Source: an uncultured Ruminococcus sp. (lineage in GTDB: Bacteria > Bacillota > Clostridia > Oscillospirales > Ruminococcaceae). Taken from it: a stretch of 5,632 bases of DNA. Position numbers and translations under genes: made by a program. Under the pieces are notes generated by a model. The model saw only the letters and a program-made list of their open reading frames with translations, did not search any database and had not been told where the DNA came from. Shown piece after piece: positions 1-5,491 of the stretch; within the stretch, counting starts at the first letter, position 1; each line of letters starts with the position of its first letter. The stretch spans positions 1-5,632 of the forward strand of contig CACZQG010000340.1 in assembly GCA_902783235.1 (NCBI GenBank), given 5' to 3'.

Positions 1-64
1 AAAATCAAGGTTCAAATCATCGGTAGTGATGGTTCAAATCCCTCTTTTACTAAAAAACGGGCAA

Positions 65-152
65 ATGACATCTATGGTTTTCATATAAAAAATTTCGGTG
101 TCAAAACGCCAAAAAAGCCCGTAAATACGGGCTTTAAAGACATGACATCTAT
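65..152. repeat. 11-bp direct repeats around the terminator
   Basis: ATGACATCTAT occurs at 65-75 and again at 142-152. The inner 8-mer ACATCTAT occurs a third time at 352-359, on the other side of the tRNA remnant. Short direct repeats on both sides of a core site can be arm-type binding sites for a tyrosine recombinase, but that role is inference. The sequence is AT-rich, so chance is possible. Apart from these repeats and the terminator, I see no gene in 1-167. Confidence 0.35.
111..136 (-). terminator. Intrinsic terminator downstream of the tRNA-Thr remnant
   Basis: A 6-bp GC-rich stem, GCCCGT at 117-122 with ACGGGC at 127-132, has a 4-nt loop and is extended by AAA/TTT pairs on both sides. 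Read on the minus strand it is followed by six T residues (the A run at 111-116), the classic intrinsic terminator form. It lies about 32 nt past the CCA end of the tRNA-Thr fragment, so it probably was the terminator of the original tRNA gene. It could also work on the plus strand, with a weaker T run. Confidence 0.8.
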
Positions 153-167
153 TTTATAGTCATAAGA

Positions 168-212
168 TGGAGCTGTTTAACGGACTTGAACCGTCGACCT
201 CTTCCTTACCAA
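168..212 (-). other. 3' half of tRNA-Thr(GGT): putative attachment (att) site
   Basis: On the minus strand this reads as tRNA positions 32-76. It has an anticodon loop TTGGTAA (anticodon GGT, Thr), the 3' anticodon strand GGAAG, a 5-nt variable loop AGGTC, and a T arm GACGG-TTCAAGT-CCGTT that pairs with one G-T wobble. The acceptor 3' strand AAACAGC, discriminator T and CCA follow. The 45-nt length matches exactly. The expected 5' anticodon strand CTTCC is replaced by AGTCA, and no D arm or 5' acceptor strand is present, so homology stops at the anticodon loop. This is the usual signature of a tRNA-targeting integrase: the element restores the intact tRNA at one end and leaves the displaced 3' half at the other. 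By that logic the element lies to the right (213 onward) and host DNA to the left. Confidence 0.8.
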
Positions 213-274
213 TGACTCCGGGTAGAATTATTAACTTTTTCTATTATAACAAAAGTGGCGTATTTACGACGTTT

Positions 275-329
275 ATGGCATTTAACGTTTATCAGTTTAT
301 AATCATTTGAGGCTGATTTTTAATGCCAT
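275..329. repeat. Nested inverted repeat in the element end
   Basis: ATGGCATT (275-282) is the exact reverse complement of AATGCCAT (322-329). Inside it, ATCAG (291-295) pairs with CTGAT (313-317). This gives a cruciform-like structure in the 226-nt non-coding stretch between the tRNA remnant and the RloB gene. No T run follows, so it does not look like a terminator. Recombinase or excisionase binding near the att site is a plausible inferred role. Confidence 0.45.
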
Positions 330-351
330 GGCGCACAAACGGCGCACAAAA
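330..351. repeat. Two tandem 11-bp repeats
   Basis: GGCGCACAAAC (330-340) is followed directly by GGCGCACAAAA (341-351), a head-to-tail pair differing only in the last base. It sits just inside the presumed element end, beside the inverted repeat at 275-329. Tandem sites of about one helical turn suit cooperative protein binding, for example by an excisionase or integrase arm domain. That role is inferred from position only. Confidence 0.5.
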
Positions 352-390
352 ACATCTATATTTACCTCGTATTCCACGCAAAATAAAATG

Positions 391-425
391 AACGGCAGAT
401 ACCTTGAAAATAGGTGTCTGCTGTT
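391..425 (-). terminator. Terminator of the ATPase/RloB operon (bidirectional)
   Basis: A stem of about 12-14 bp (391-404 with 412-425, two G-T wobbles, 7-nt loop) starts 14 nt past the RloB stop codon. On the minus strand it is followed by a T-rich tract (TTCATTTTATTTT), which suits termination of the operon. On the plus strand six T residues follow directly (424-429), so it may also stop transcription entering from the left. Confidence 0.75.
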
Positions 426-438
426 TTTTATGTAGAGA

Positions 439-1089
439 TTACTTTAGGCACTCTTTTAATATCTCCTCGACTATCTTCCATATAGAAAGTGCGGGGTTAT
501 TTGCATAATAGCTAAAATTTTTAAATTTTGTAAGTTTTCCGAATTCCTTGTTGTTTTCTTCTATCCTTTTTGCTCGTTTGACAGCGTTTTTAACGTCTGA
601 AAAATCAAGCTTAGATAGACATCGTTCAAAATTCTTCCTCTCCTTATAGCTTTTGAGAGAGCTGAACTGCTCACAGAACGCCGAATTAATGGGTGCAAGG
701 TACTTTGTCCTGTCTGCAAGCGGAGCTGTACAGTCCTGCTTATGCAGTATCAGCCATAACTCAAAGGTAAGATTGCTGTATCCAAGCTCACAAGGTATGC
801 CTATCTGGGTTTTAGCGTCCTTTAACTCCGATAATACACAGTGAAATTTTTCTTCATCTTCCTTGCTGTTGCCTTCCACATCACATATATGGACGACTTT
901 AGAAGTAGATATCGCATTAAGGCGTTTAATGTAGGAGAATGGGTACGGCTGAACACTTGCATTAATGTTTACCTTGTATTTTGCATCCTGTGAAGCGTTT
1001 ATCTCCTTTTGCAGCCATTCAAAATACATTTTCTCGGTTTCGCCCTCAACGGTAAGAGTATACTGCCTTTTTTCCTTGCGTTCACTCAC
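439..1089 (-). CDS. rloB: RloB family protein (AbiLii-like, predicted TOPRIM-type nuclease subunit)
   Basis: This 216-residue protein is about full length for the RloB family. Visible family marks are an N-terminal strand ending in VEGETE (residues 14-19), a hydrophobic strand ending in CDVEG (D70, E72), the conserved YSN..FELWLILH block (104-116), and a C-terminal NPALSIWKIVEEI helix (198-210). The early Glu followed by an acidic D-x-E suggests a TOPRIM-like metal-binding site, hence a nuclease role; this is inference from family resemblance. RloB proteins usually pair with an AAA ATPase, as in lactococcal AbiL or the rlo genes found in type I restriction loci. The start codon is GTG, with GGAGG at 1099-1103, 9 nt upstream. 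The gene overlaps the end of the ATPase gene by 8 nt (1082-1089), implying translational coupling and a joint complex. It is the last gene of the operon. Confidence 0.88.
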   Translation of the reverse strand: MSERKEKRQYTLTVEGETEKMYFEWLQKEINASQDAKYKVNINASVQPYPFSYIKRLNAISTSKVVHICDVEGNSKEDEEKFHCVLSELKDAKTQIGIPCELGYSNLTFELWLILHKQDCTAPLADRTKYLAPINSAFCEQFSSLKSYKERKNFERCLSKLDFSDVKNAVKRAKRIEENNKEFGKLTKFKNFSYYANNPALSIWKIVEEILKECLK

Positions 1090-2398
1090 TTCTCTGCACC
1101 TCCTTTTCCTTGATTATTTGCGCTATAAGTCCTGAGAAGTCAACGTCCTTTATCGCACCGTAGCGATTTACGAAATAATTTTTCATGTAGTCCTCACCGC
1201 TGCGGATACCGTCGGCAGTTTTGAAATCGGACAACGCATAATGGATACTGTTGTTGGTATTATCATCACGCTCCACGAATTTTATCTCGTCACGCCTGAA
1301 CAGCGAAGCATTGAGGAATATCGGATTATGGGTGTTGAAAATGAGCTGTGCTTTATTGACATTTATCTCGTCATTATGGAATATATTTATCAGATTCATC
1401 AGAGCCATAGGGTGTATCGAGGCATCAAACTCGTCTACTACAAGCGTACCGCCGTTTTTCAGAGCATTAAGCACAAGAGGAAACTCATTGACGAACCTTA
1501 CCGTGCCGTAGGACTCAAACATCTCAGCAGGTATCGTAGCTTTTTTGTCCTTGAAGATAGAACACAGCTCCGCGTCATCACCGTCAGAAGCGGTCTTATA
1601 ACCGAGGTCATTGGAGTTTATGCCGAATATTTTTGAGGCATCATTGAGCGTTTTCTCAACGTAAACGGTGTTCTCTTTGGCATCGGGGAACTTCTGCATT
1701 ATCCTTAACCTGTCGGAACGGATAACTACCATAAGCTTCTTTTCAAACCAACCGAGAATAAGAGCCACAAGCTGTTTTGAAAAAACATTTTTAAACCCGT
1801 TATTGAGGAAAAGTTCATCGTCATTCAGACTGTTTTCCGCAATATCTCTCATCTGCTGGCTGATGCTTTTGATATTTGAATTCAGCAGATTTTTTACGCA
1901 GGCAGGGAGAGTGATCTCCAGCTTATCTGTCCTTGAAAAGATAATTTTTTCGTTGACTGACAGCTTTTCCTCCAGTATTTTTCTTGTATGGTCTTTTTGG
2001 AGAAAATCGCCCAGATCAGCCGTAATGGAATACTCGATCAGCAAGCCGTTTTCAATAAATTTTATACTGAAAGATACGGGAACAGAGCTTGTATTGCAGT
2101 TGGGGATAAGCTCCAGCATAGACGACGCAGCGTTCAGTGACGAGGGAGCATCGAAGTTTTTGATGTTACCTCGCATAACAATGGCTTTCATTGTGTCCAA
2201 CGCACCTATAATGTTGGTCTTGCCCGAAGCATTTGCACCGTAAACGACAGCCGAGCAGAGCGACCTGTAGGTCTTAGAGCCTATCTTTGTGGTCTGAATG
2301 CTATAATCAAGTCCTTTTTGCTTGGGTGCAGGTGACATCATAAAGTCCATTTCATCAGCAAAAGACTTGTAATTCTTGGTTTTGAACTCCAAAAGCAT
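1082..2398 (-). CDS. AAA/ABC-type ATPase of an AbiL-like (RloA/RloB) defence pair
   Basis: A 438-residue ABC-like AAA ATPase of the AAA_15/AAA_21 type used in OLD-like, Septu-like and AbiL anti-phage systems. Motifs in order: N-terminal LLEFKTKNYKSF strand typical of the group; Walker A GANASGKT (54-61); a long insert with predicted helices (about 130-270); signature-like ESYGTVRF (295-302); Walker B GTLVVDEFD (317-325) with catalytic Glu323; and switch histidine in NTHNP (355-359). All nucleotide-binding elements are present, so it should bind and hydrolyse ATP. I chose the ATG at 2398 because GGAGG (2407-2411) sits 8 nt upstream; an in-frame TTG at 2431 would add 11 residues but has no such support. 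The protein probably acts in the cytoplasm as sensor/motor for its overlapping partner RloB. The trigger cannot be read from the sequence. AbiL is the closest named system I can justify; the exact subtype is uncertain. Confidence 0.9.
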   Translation of the reverse strand: MLLEFKTKNYKSFADEMDFMMSPAPKQKGLDYSIQTTKIGSKTYRSLCSAVVYGANASGKTNIIGALDTMKAIVMRGNIKNFDAPSSLNAASSMLELIPNCNTSSVPVSFSIKFIENGLLIEYSITADLGDFLQKDHTRKILEEKLSVNEKIIFSRTDKLEITLPACVKNLLNSNIKSISQQMRDIAENSLNDDELFLNNGFKNVFSKQLVALILGWFEKKLMVVIRSDRLRIMQKFPDAKENTVYVEKTLNDASKIFGINSNDLGYKTASDGDDAELCSIFKDKKATIPAEMFESYGTVRFVNEFPLVLNALKNGGTLVVDEFDASIHPMALMNLINIFHNDEINVNKAQLIFNTHNPIFLNASLFRRDEIKFVERDDNTNNSIHYALSDFKTADGIRSGEDYMKNYFVNRYGAIKDVDFSGLIAQIIKEKEVQRSE

Positions 2399-2406
2399 AA
2401 TTATTA

Positions 2407-2411
2407 CCTCC
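2407..2411 (-). promoter_or_regulatory. RBS deciding the ATPase start
   Basis: GGAGG on the minus strand with an 8-nt spacer to the ATG at 2398. It fixes the start at MLLEF rather than at the upstream in-frame TTG (2431). Confidence 0.85.
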
Positions 2412-2432
2412 ATTTTGCAAGAAATTCGCAAA
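2412..2432. promoter_or_regulatory. Operator-like site A (5' UTR copy)
   Basis: A 21-bp site starting ATTTTGCAA and ending TCGCAAA, with TTTGC at the left mirrored by GCAAA at the right, hence a dyad. It matches site B (2479-2499) at 18 of 21 positions. It lies just upstream of the ATPase RBS, within the predicted transcript leader. A repressor bound here would block elongation or cooperate with one bound at site B. No regulator gene is visible nearby. Confidence 0.6.
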
Positions 2433-2445
2433 GTCTATTAATATT

Positions 2446-2474
2446 ATTGTATCATATCATAGCACTTGCGTCAA
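2446..2474 (-). promoter_or_regulatory. Sigma-A promoter of the ATPase/RloB operon
   Basis: On the minus strand: -35 TTGACG (2469-2474), 17-nt spacer, -10 TACAAT (2446-2451), with an extended TGA just before the -10. The start of transcription would fall near 2439, giving a leader of about 40 nt before the ATG at 2398. The promoter lies between two copies of a 21-bp repeat, so it is probably regulated. Confidence 0.8.
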
Positions 2475-2478
2475 TATG

Positions 2479-2499
2479 ATTTTGCAAAAATCTCGCAAA
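2479..2499. promoter_or_regulatory. Operator-like site B (upstream of -35)
   Basis: Second copy of the 21-bp dyad-like site, same orientation, 67 bp from site A (start to start). It ends 5 bp from the -35 box. The two copies flank the core promoter. A third, partial element, TGCGAAAA, follows at 2505-2512. The arrangement suggests looped or cooperative repression; the binding protein is unknown. Confidence 0.6.
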
Positions 2500-2567
2500 A
2501 TCAATGCGAAAATAAGCCGAATACGGGTATATTTATAGTATGAACTTGCAATTGTCGGGTTATACGG

Positions 2568-2598
2568 AAAAGTCCTTACATTTTCGGTAAGGACTTTT
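2568..2598 (-). terminator. Terminator between the kinase gene and the ATPase/RloB operon
   Basis: Perfect 12-bp stem AAAAGTCCTTAC (2568-2579) with GTAAGGACTTTT (2587-2598) and a 7-nt loop. It lies 87 nt past the kinase stop and upstream of the operon promoter, so it should insulate the two minus-strand units. The stem's own A/T ends give T tracts in both directions. The remaining 2599-2685 holds only a short palindrome, CAGAAA-T-TTTCTG at 2654-2666. Confidence 0.8.
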
Positions 2599-2685
2599 TA
2601 TAATTCATTTAATTTGAATCCCAATTTTCATGCGACTTTTGAATAATCTACTACAGAAATTTTCTGCGTAAATTTCTTAGTGATT

Positions 2686-5019
2686 TTAGTAAAATGATTT
2701 TATCTTTTCTATCAATGTTTTTTCATCGTTAGCATCAACATAATGATCCATGTAAACATTTTTGTTGGAACATAAATAACAATACCATCCTTCTAACAAC
2801 ATCATATAGACATCATCTAATGTTGTTAAATCAGAGTATTTACCAACATAATTATTTCCGGAATCCCATGTTTCAATACGCACTGGATATAGGTGCCCAT
2901 TATCATATCTGCCAATAATCTTTGCATATCCATTTTCATCAATTACCATTTGATTGTCTACACGGTCATCGGCATTACGCATTAATTCTTCGATTTCAGA
3001 ACGTTTGAATAGGTGTGTAGGCTTGCCAATCCTTCTCGATTCTATTGATACTGGATTTTGATAGTCTTCCAACGGCTTTAAATTATTCTGCTCCAGAAAA
3101 CAACGAATATGATTATTAAATCCTTTTACAAGTTCAGTAGCCATATTTCTATTGCTTATATGAAAGCACTTTTCACTTGAAGGAGCATCAAAATGCTTTA
3201 TGTATCCATCAACAGCTATATATTCGCCTTTATCTAATAGAAAGCTAAATGAAGAACTACCGGGATTATTATATGCAAAGTAAAAAATGATTGTTTCATT
3301 ATCGCTTTCAATAGCCTCTTGAGGAAATAGATCCTTGAAACATATGGATGCATGTTTTTCTTTAAGGTATTCCTTGCTTAGCTTTTTATCAGAATACACT
3401 CTTTTTACTTTATCCTTATCATACATATCATCATTTTGTTTTTCATATGGATTATTTTGAAATACATCCAATGATAGTATTTTATGCATGAGTTCAATTT
3501 CATTTAAGTCAGATAGTTCTTTTATTTTTTTGGCTTCATCATATATTTTAGCATATAATTCAATTAGATCCTCTATATGTTTCCTAAAGTCAAAACTTTC
3601 ACATGAGCCATGTCTACCATCATAAGTTGCTGATATGTGATTATATGGTCCGAATTTCATTACAAATAATAATTTGCCTTTTGTGTGCCTATATACTTCC
3701 TTATAACCATCGGGAAGCTTTTTGCCAGAATCGTAATCATATACGCCATATTGAGCTGCTGATGCAGAAACATAATGTGCGGGGGAATCTTCTACCAATT
3801 TTTCTATTCCAAATGCATTATCAGAGAGTATAGGCTTTAATTCATCTAATTCTAACAGAAAATAATTCCATTCACAATTATTATCGAAGCCTTCATAAAT
3901 AAGCCTTTTGGGTTTTATAATTCTACATAATAAATCATCATACAGCTCAATACAAGATTCTTCATTTGATAGTTTTGCAAACTTGAAGTCTTCACCACCA
4001 TTGGATGATAAAAGCATATGGTTAAAAGCAGGAGTTGTACCGATAATGTTCAGAATATCTACGATTTGCTCGCAATTATCCCAAATAGCAGTTTTAGGAG
4101 GATATGTCCCAAATAATTGTTTTTCTAAAAACAGCCAATCACTGATTTGAGATTTTTGTGGATCGCCGAATATATTTAACCACTCTATCAAAGTTTCCTT
4201 AAACTGTTTTATTGAGGGACGATTATTTGGATCATTATCTGTAGCAGCTTTTAATAATTCGTGAATTTCTACAAGATGAGTATGTCTGTATTTATTTATA
4301 TAACTCAGACTATGACTACGATCTAAGTAGTTATATACTCCATCAAACCCTTTTTCATCCGAAGATAAGAACATCCACATTGTTTTGGCTAAAGAGAAAA
4401 CATCAGCTTTTTTCCCATCAGCTTTTTTGGGATTCCTTTTCATTTCGGGGGCAATGGTAAAAATAGCCCCTAGTCCTTTATCTGAACGAGTAAAATGTTG
4501 AGTGCCTTCAGAAATGCCTACTAAACCAAAATCTGAAAAGGAATACCTTCCATCATAAAAATATATATTTGAAGGTTTTATGTCTCTATGTGATATGTTT
4601 TTATTATGTAACTTTTCCAAGGTTTCACAAAGCTGTATGACACCATTAATTATATTGATAATATTATCATTTTCATTTTGGGTTTGATTATTTTCTATGT
4701 ATGTCATACATTCATCAGCTATCGGCATTACATACCAATAATTGCTTTCTGAAGAATCGATTATTGGAATGATTCCTTTGATTGATTGAGAGTGATCTGT
4801 AACAATTTTTATCTCATTTAAAAACCGCCTTTTTCTTTCAGCATTTATCTTATTAGGATTCCTTAATTGTTTTAACGCAAACTGTTCATTATCGCTTTTT
4901 CTTTTTACAAGATATACATCGCCATTCCCTCCTCCGCCTAATTGATTTAGAAGATCATATTTGTTTGTCCAAGAAAAATTAGTTTACTTATTTCTATTTT
5001 TAGTATTCTTTTTACTCAT
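2686..5019 (-). CDS. Hanks-type Ser/Thr protein kinase with large C-terminal region; interrupted by in-frame TAA at codon 12
   Basis: A 777-codon reading frame from the ATG at 5019, broken by TAA at 4984-4986. The catalytic domain (about residues 21-285, counting the stop as 12) is complete: glycine loop LGGGGNGDV (27-35), ATP-binding Lys50 in FALKQL, helix-C Glu69 in FLNEIKIV, HRDIKPSN catalytic loop (Asp146, Lys148, Asn151), DFG (163-165), APE (190-192), Asp206 and Arg267. Such a kinase would phosphorylate Ser/Thr on a cytoplasmic target; no transmembrane segment is evident. The C-terminal 490 residues match no domain I recognise. I chose 5019 because GGAG (5029-5032) and a consensus promoter precede it. 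Translation from the first in-frame ATG after the stop (4728, residue 98) would lose the whole N-lobe, has no RBS, and could not give an active kinase. The remaining 765 codons are open, so the break is recent, or bypassed, or a sequence error. The gene is visibly more AT-rich than the ATPase gene. A defence role is inferred from its neighbours. Confidence 0.8.
4984..4986 (-). other. In-frame TAA stop splitting the kinase gene
   Basis: The 5' end reads ATG AGT AAA AAG AAT ACT then AAA AAT AGA AAT AAG, then TAA, then ACT AAT TTT TCT TGG leading into the kinase fold. The 11-residue peptide before the stop is MSKKNTKNRNK. No ATG, GTG, TTG or CTG lies in frame between the stop and the glycine loop, so reinitiation at a normal start cannot restore the kinase. 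One base change (for example to AAA, GAA or CAA) would restore it. Confidence 0.85.
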
Positions 5020-5028
5020 ATTAATACA

Positions 5029-5032
5029 CTCC
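5029..5032 (-). promoter_or_regulatory. RBS supporting the kinase start at 5019
   Basis: GGAG on the minus strand, 9 nt from the ATG at 5019. It shows that initiation is meant to occur upstream of the premature stop. Confidence 0.75.
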
Positions 5033-5088
5033 AAAAAATAACTATCATACAATGTAAAATCAAGAAAGACATTTGAAAATTCACTTAT

Positions 5089-5117
5089 ATTATATCATAC
5101 CTACTAATAATTATCAA
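5089..5117 (-). promoter_or_regulatory. Sigma-A promoter of the kinase gene
   Basis: On the minus strand: -35 TTGATA (5112-5117), 17-nt spacer, -10 TATAAT (5089-5094) preceded by an extended TGA. Transcription should start near 5082 and leave a leader of about 63 nt. The intact, strong promoter argues that the kinase gene was functional until recently. Confidence 0.8.
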
Positions 5118-5139
5118 TACTTTTTTCGCATCATCATTT

Positions 5140-5176
5140 CACGTTTTCACAAAACTTTCATAAAGAAAAAAACGTG
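5140..5176. repeat. Inverted repeat between divergent promoters
   Basis: CACGTTTT (5140-5147) is the exact reverse complement of AAAACGTG (5169-5176), with a smaller CTTT-CAT-AAAG hairpin nested at 5155-5165. It lies between the kinase promoter and the mob promoter, so it may be a regulator site or a structural boundary. It is not followed by a convincing T run on the plus strand. Confidence 0.4.
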
Positions 5177-5206
5177 TTTGTTTACATCAATCTTTCATAT
5201 CTTATC

Positions 5207-5220
5207 AATGTGTACACATT
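5207..5220. repeat. 14-bp perfect palindrome; core repeated at 5387-5396
   Basis: AATGTGTACACATT is perfectly self-complementary. Its central 10 bases, TGTGTACACA, recur exactly at 5387-5396, in the loop region of a hairpin in the mob leader. Two copies of one palindrome 178 bp apart on either side of the mob promoter suggest a binding site for one dimeric protein, possibly the ribbon-helix-helix MobC product. That is inference. Confidence 0.5.
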
Positions 5221-5269
5221 TGTTCTCCGAGGTAGAAACAGGGCGGTTTACAGGGTGTCTTATTTGTGA

Positions 5270-5330
5270 AAACTCCCGATTGACTCAATGAATTGCCCGG
5301 TGTATAATGTGAATACAAAAACGGGAGTTT
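5270..5330. repeat. Inverted repeat bracketing the mob promoter
   Basis: AAACTCCCG (5270-5278) and its exact reverse complement CGGGAGTTT (5322-5330) enclose the promoter: the left arm ends 1 bp before the -35 box and the right arm starts 13 bp after the -10. This placement suits an autoregulatory operator for a mobilization gene. It could instead be part of an origin of transfer. Confidence 0.5.
5280..5308 (+). promoter_or_regulatory. Sigma-A promoter of the mob gene
   Basis: TTGACT (5280-5285), 17-nt spacer, TATAAT (5303-5308): near-perfect consensus pointing to the mobC-like gene. Transcription should start near 5315, giving an unusually long leader of about 175 nt before the ATG at 5492, full of palindromes. 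Confidence 0.85.
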
Positions 5331-5365
5331 GTCTCCAAAATCACGCTGTCTTAAATGGGGTTGGA

Positions 5366-5448
5366 CTGGCCAGCAAGCAACGCCCGTGTGTACACAACGG
5401 GCTATCTCGCGCGATTTTCGGAGCGCTCTTGGGACACCCAAACCCGTT
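5366..5448 (+). other. Palindrome-dense mob leader, candidate origin of transfer
   Basis: Within 83 bp there are CTGGCCAG (5366-5373), a hairpin GCCCGT/ACGGGC (5382-5387 with 5397-5402), TCGCGCGA (5407-5414), GAGCGCTC (5421-5428) and the hairpin TTGGG-ACA-CCCAA (5429-5441). AACGGG (5396-5401) can pair either with the upstream CCCGT or with CCCGTT at 5443-5448, giving mutually exclusive folds, and five T residues (5447-5451) include and follow the second arm. Origins of transfer often lie just upstream of mobC/relaxase genes and contain such repeats. I do not recognise a known nick-site consensus, so oriT is a candidate call; a transcription attenuator is the alternative. Confidence 0.4.
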
Positions 5449-5491
5449 TTTGAAAAGACAAAAATAAAATTCAAAGGAAAGGTGAACAAGT

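Noticed and set aside
9..50. tRNA-like GGTTCAAATC at 9-18 and 31-40, suggesting a second tRNA 3' end.
   Set aside because: The second copy gives a T arm with a mismatch, no convincing acceptor end and no CCA. Likely chance repeat.
1..159. Plus-strand frame open from the left edge to a TAG at 157-159 (about 52 codons), possible end of a gene.
   Set aside because: It runs straight through the terminator hairpin and ends just before the tRNA fragment; its translation resembles no family I know. No start is visible.
213..438. CRISPR array or retron-like non-coding RNA near the defence genes.
   Set aside because: Repeats are only two 11-bp units without spacers, and no reverse transcriptase or cas gene is present in the window.
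653..2243. Plus-strand ORFs of 63 to 191 codons opposite the RloB and ATPase genes.
   Set aside because: They are antisense shadows of clearly coding genes, with no RBS or family resemblance.
2399..2431. ATPase start at an in-frame TTG (2431).
   Set aside because: The ATG at 2398 has a textbook RBS; the extra 11 residues overlap that RBS and the operator-like site.
2686..4728. Kinase gene starting at the ATG at 4728.
   Set aside because: No RBS, and it would remove the glycine loop, catalytic lysine and helix-C glutamate that are all encoded in frame upstream.
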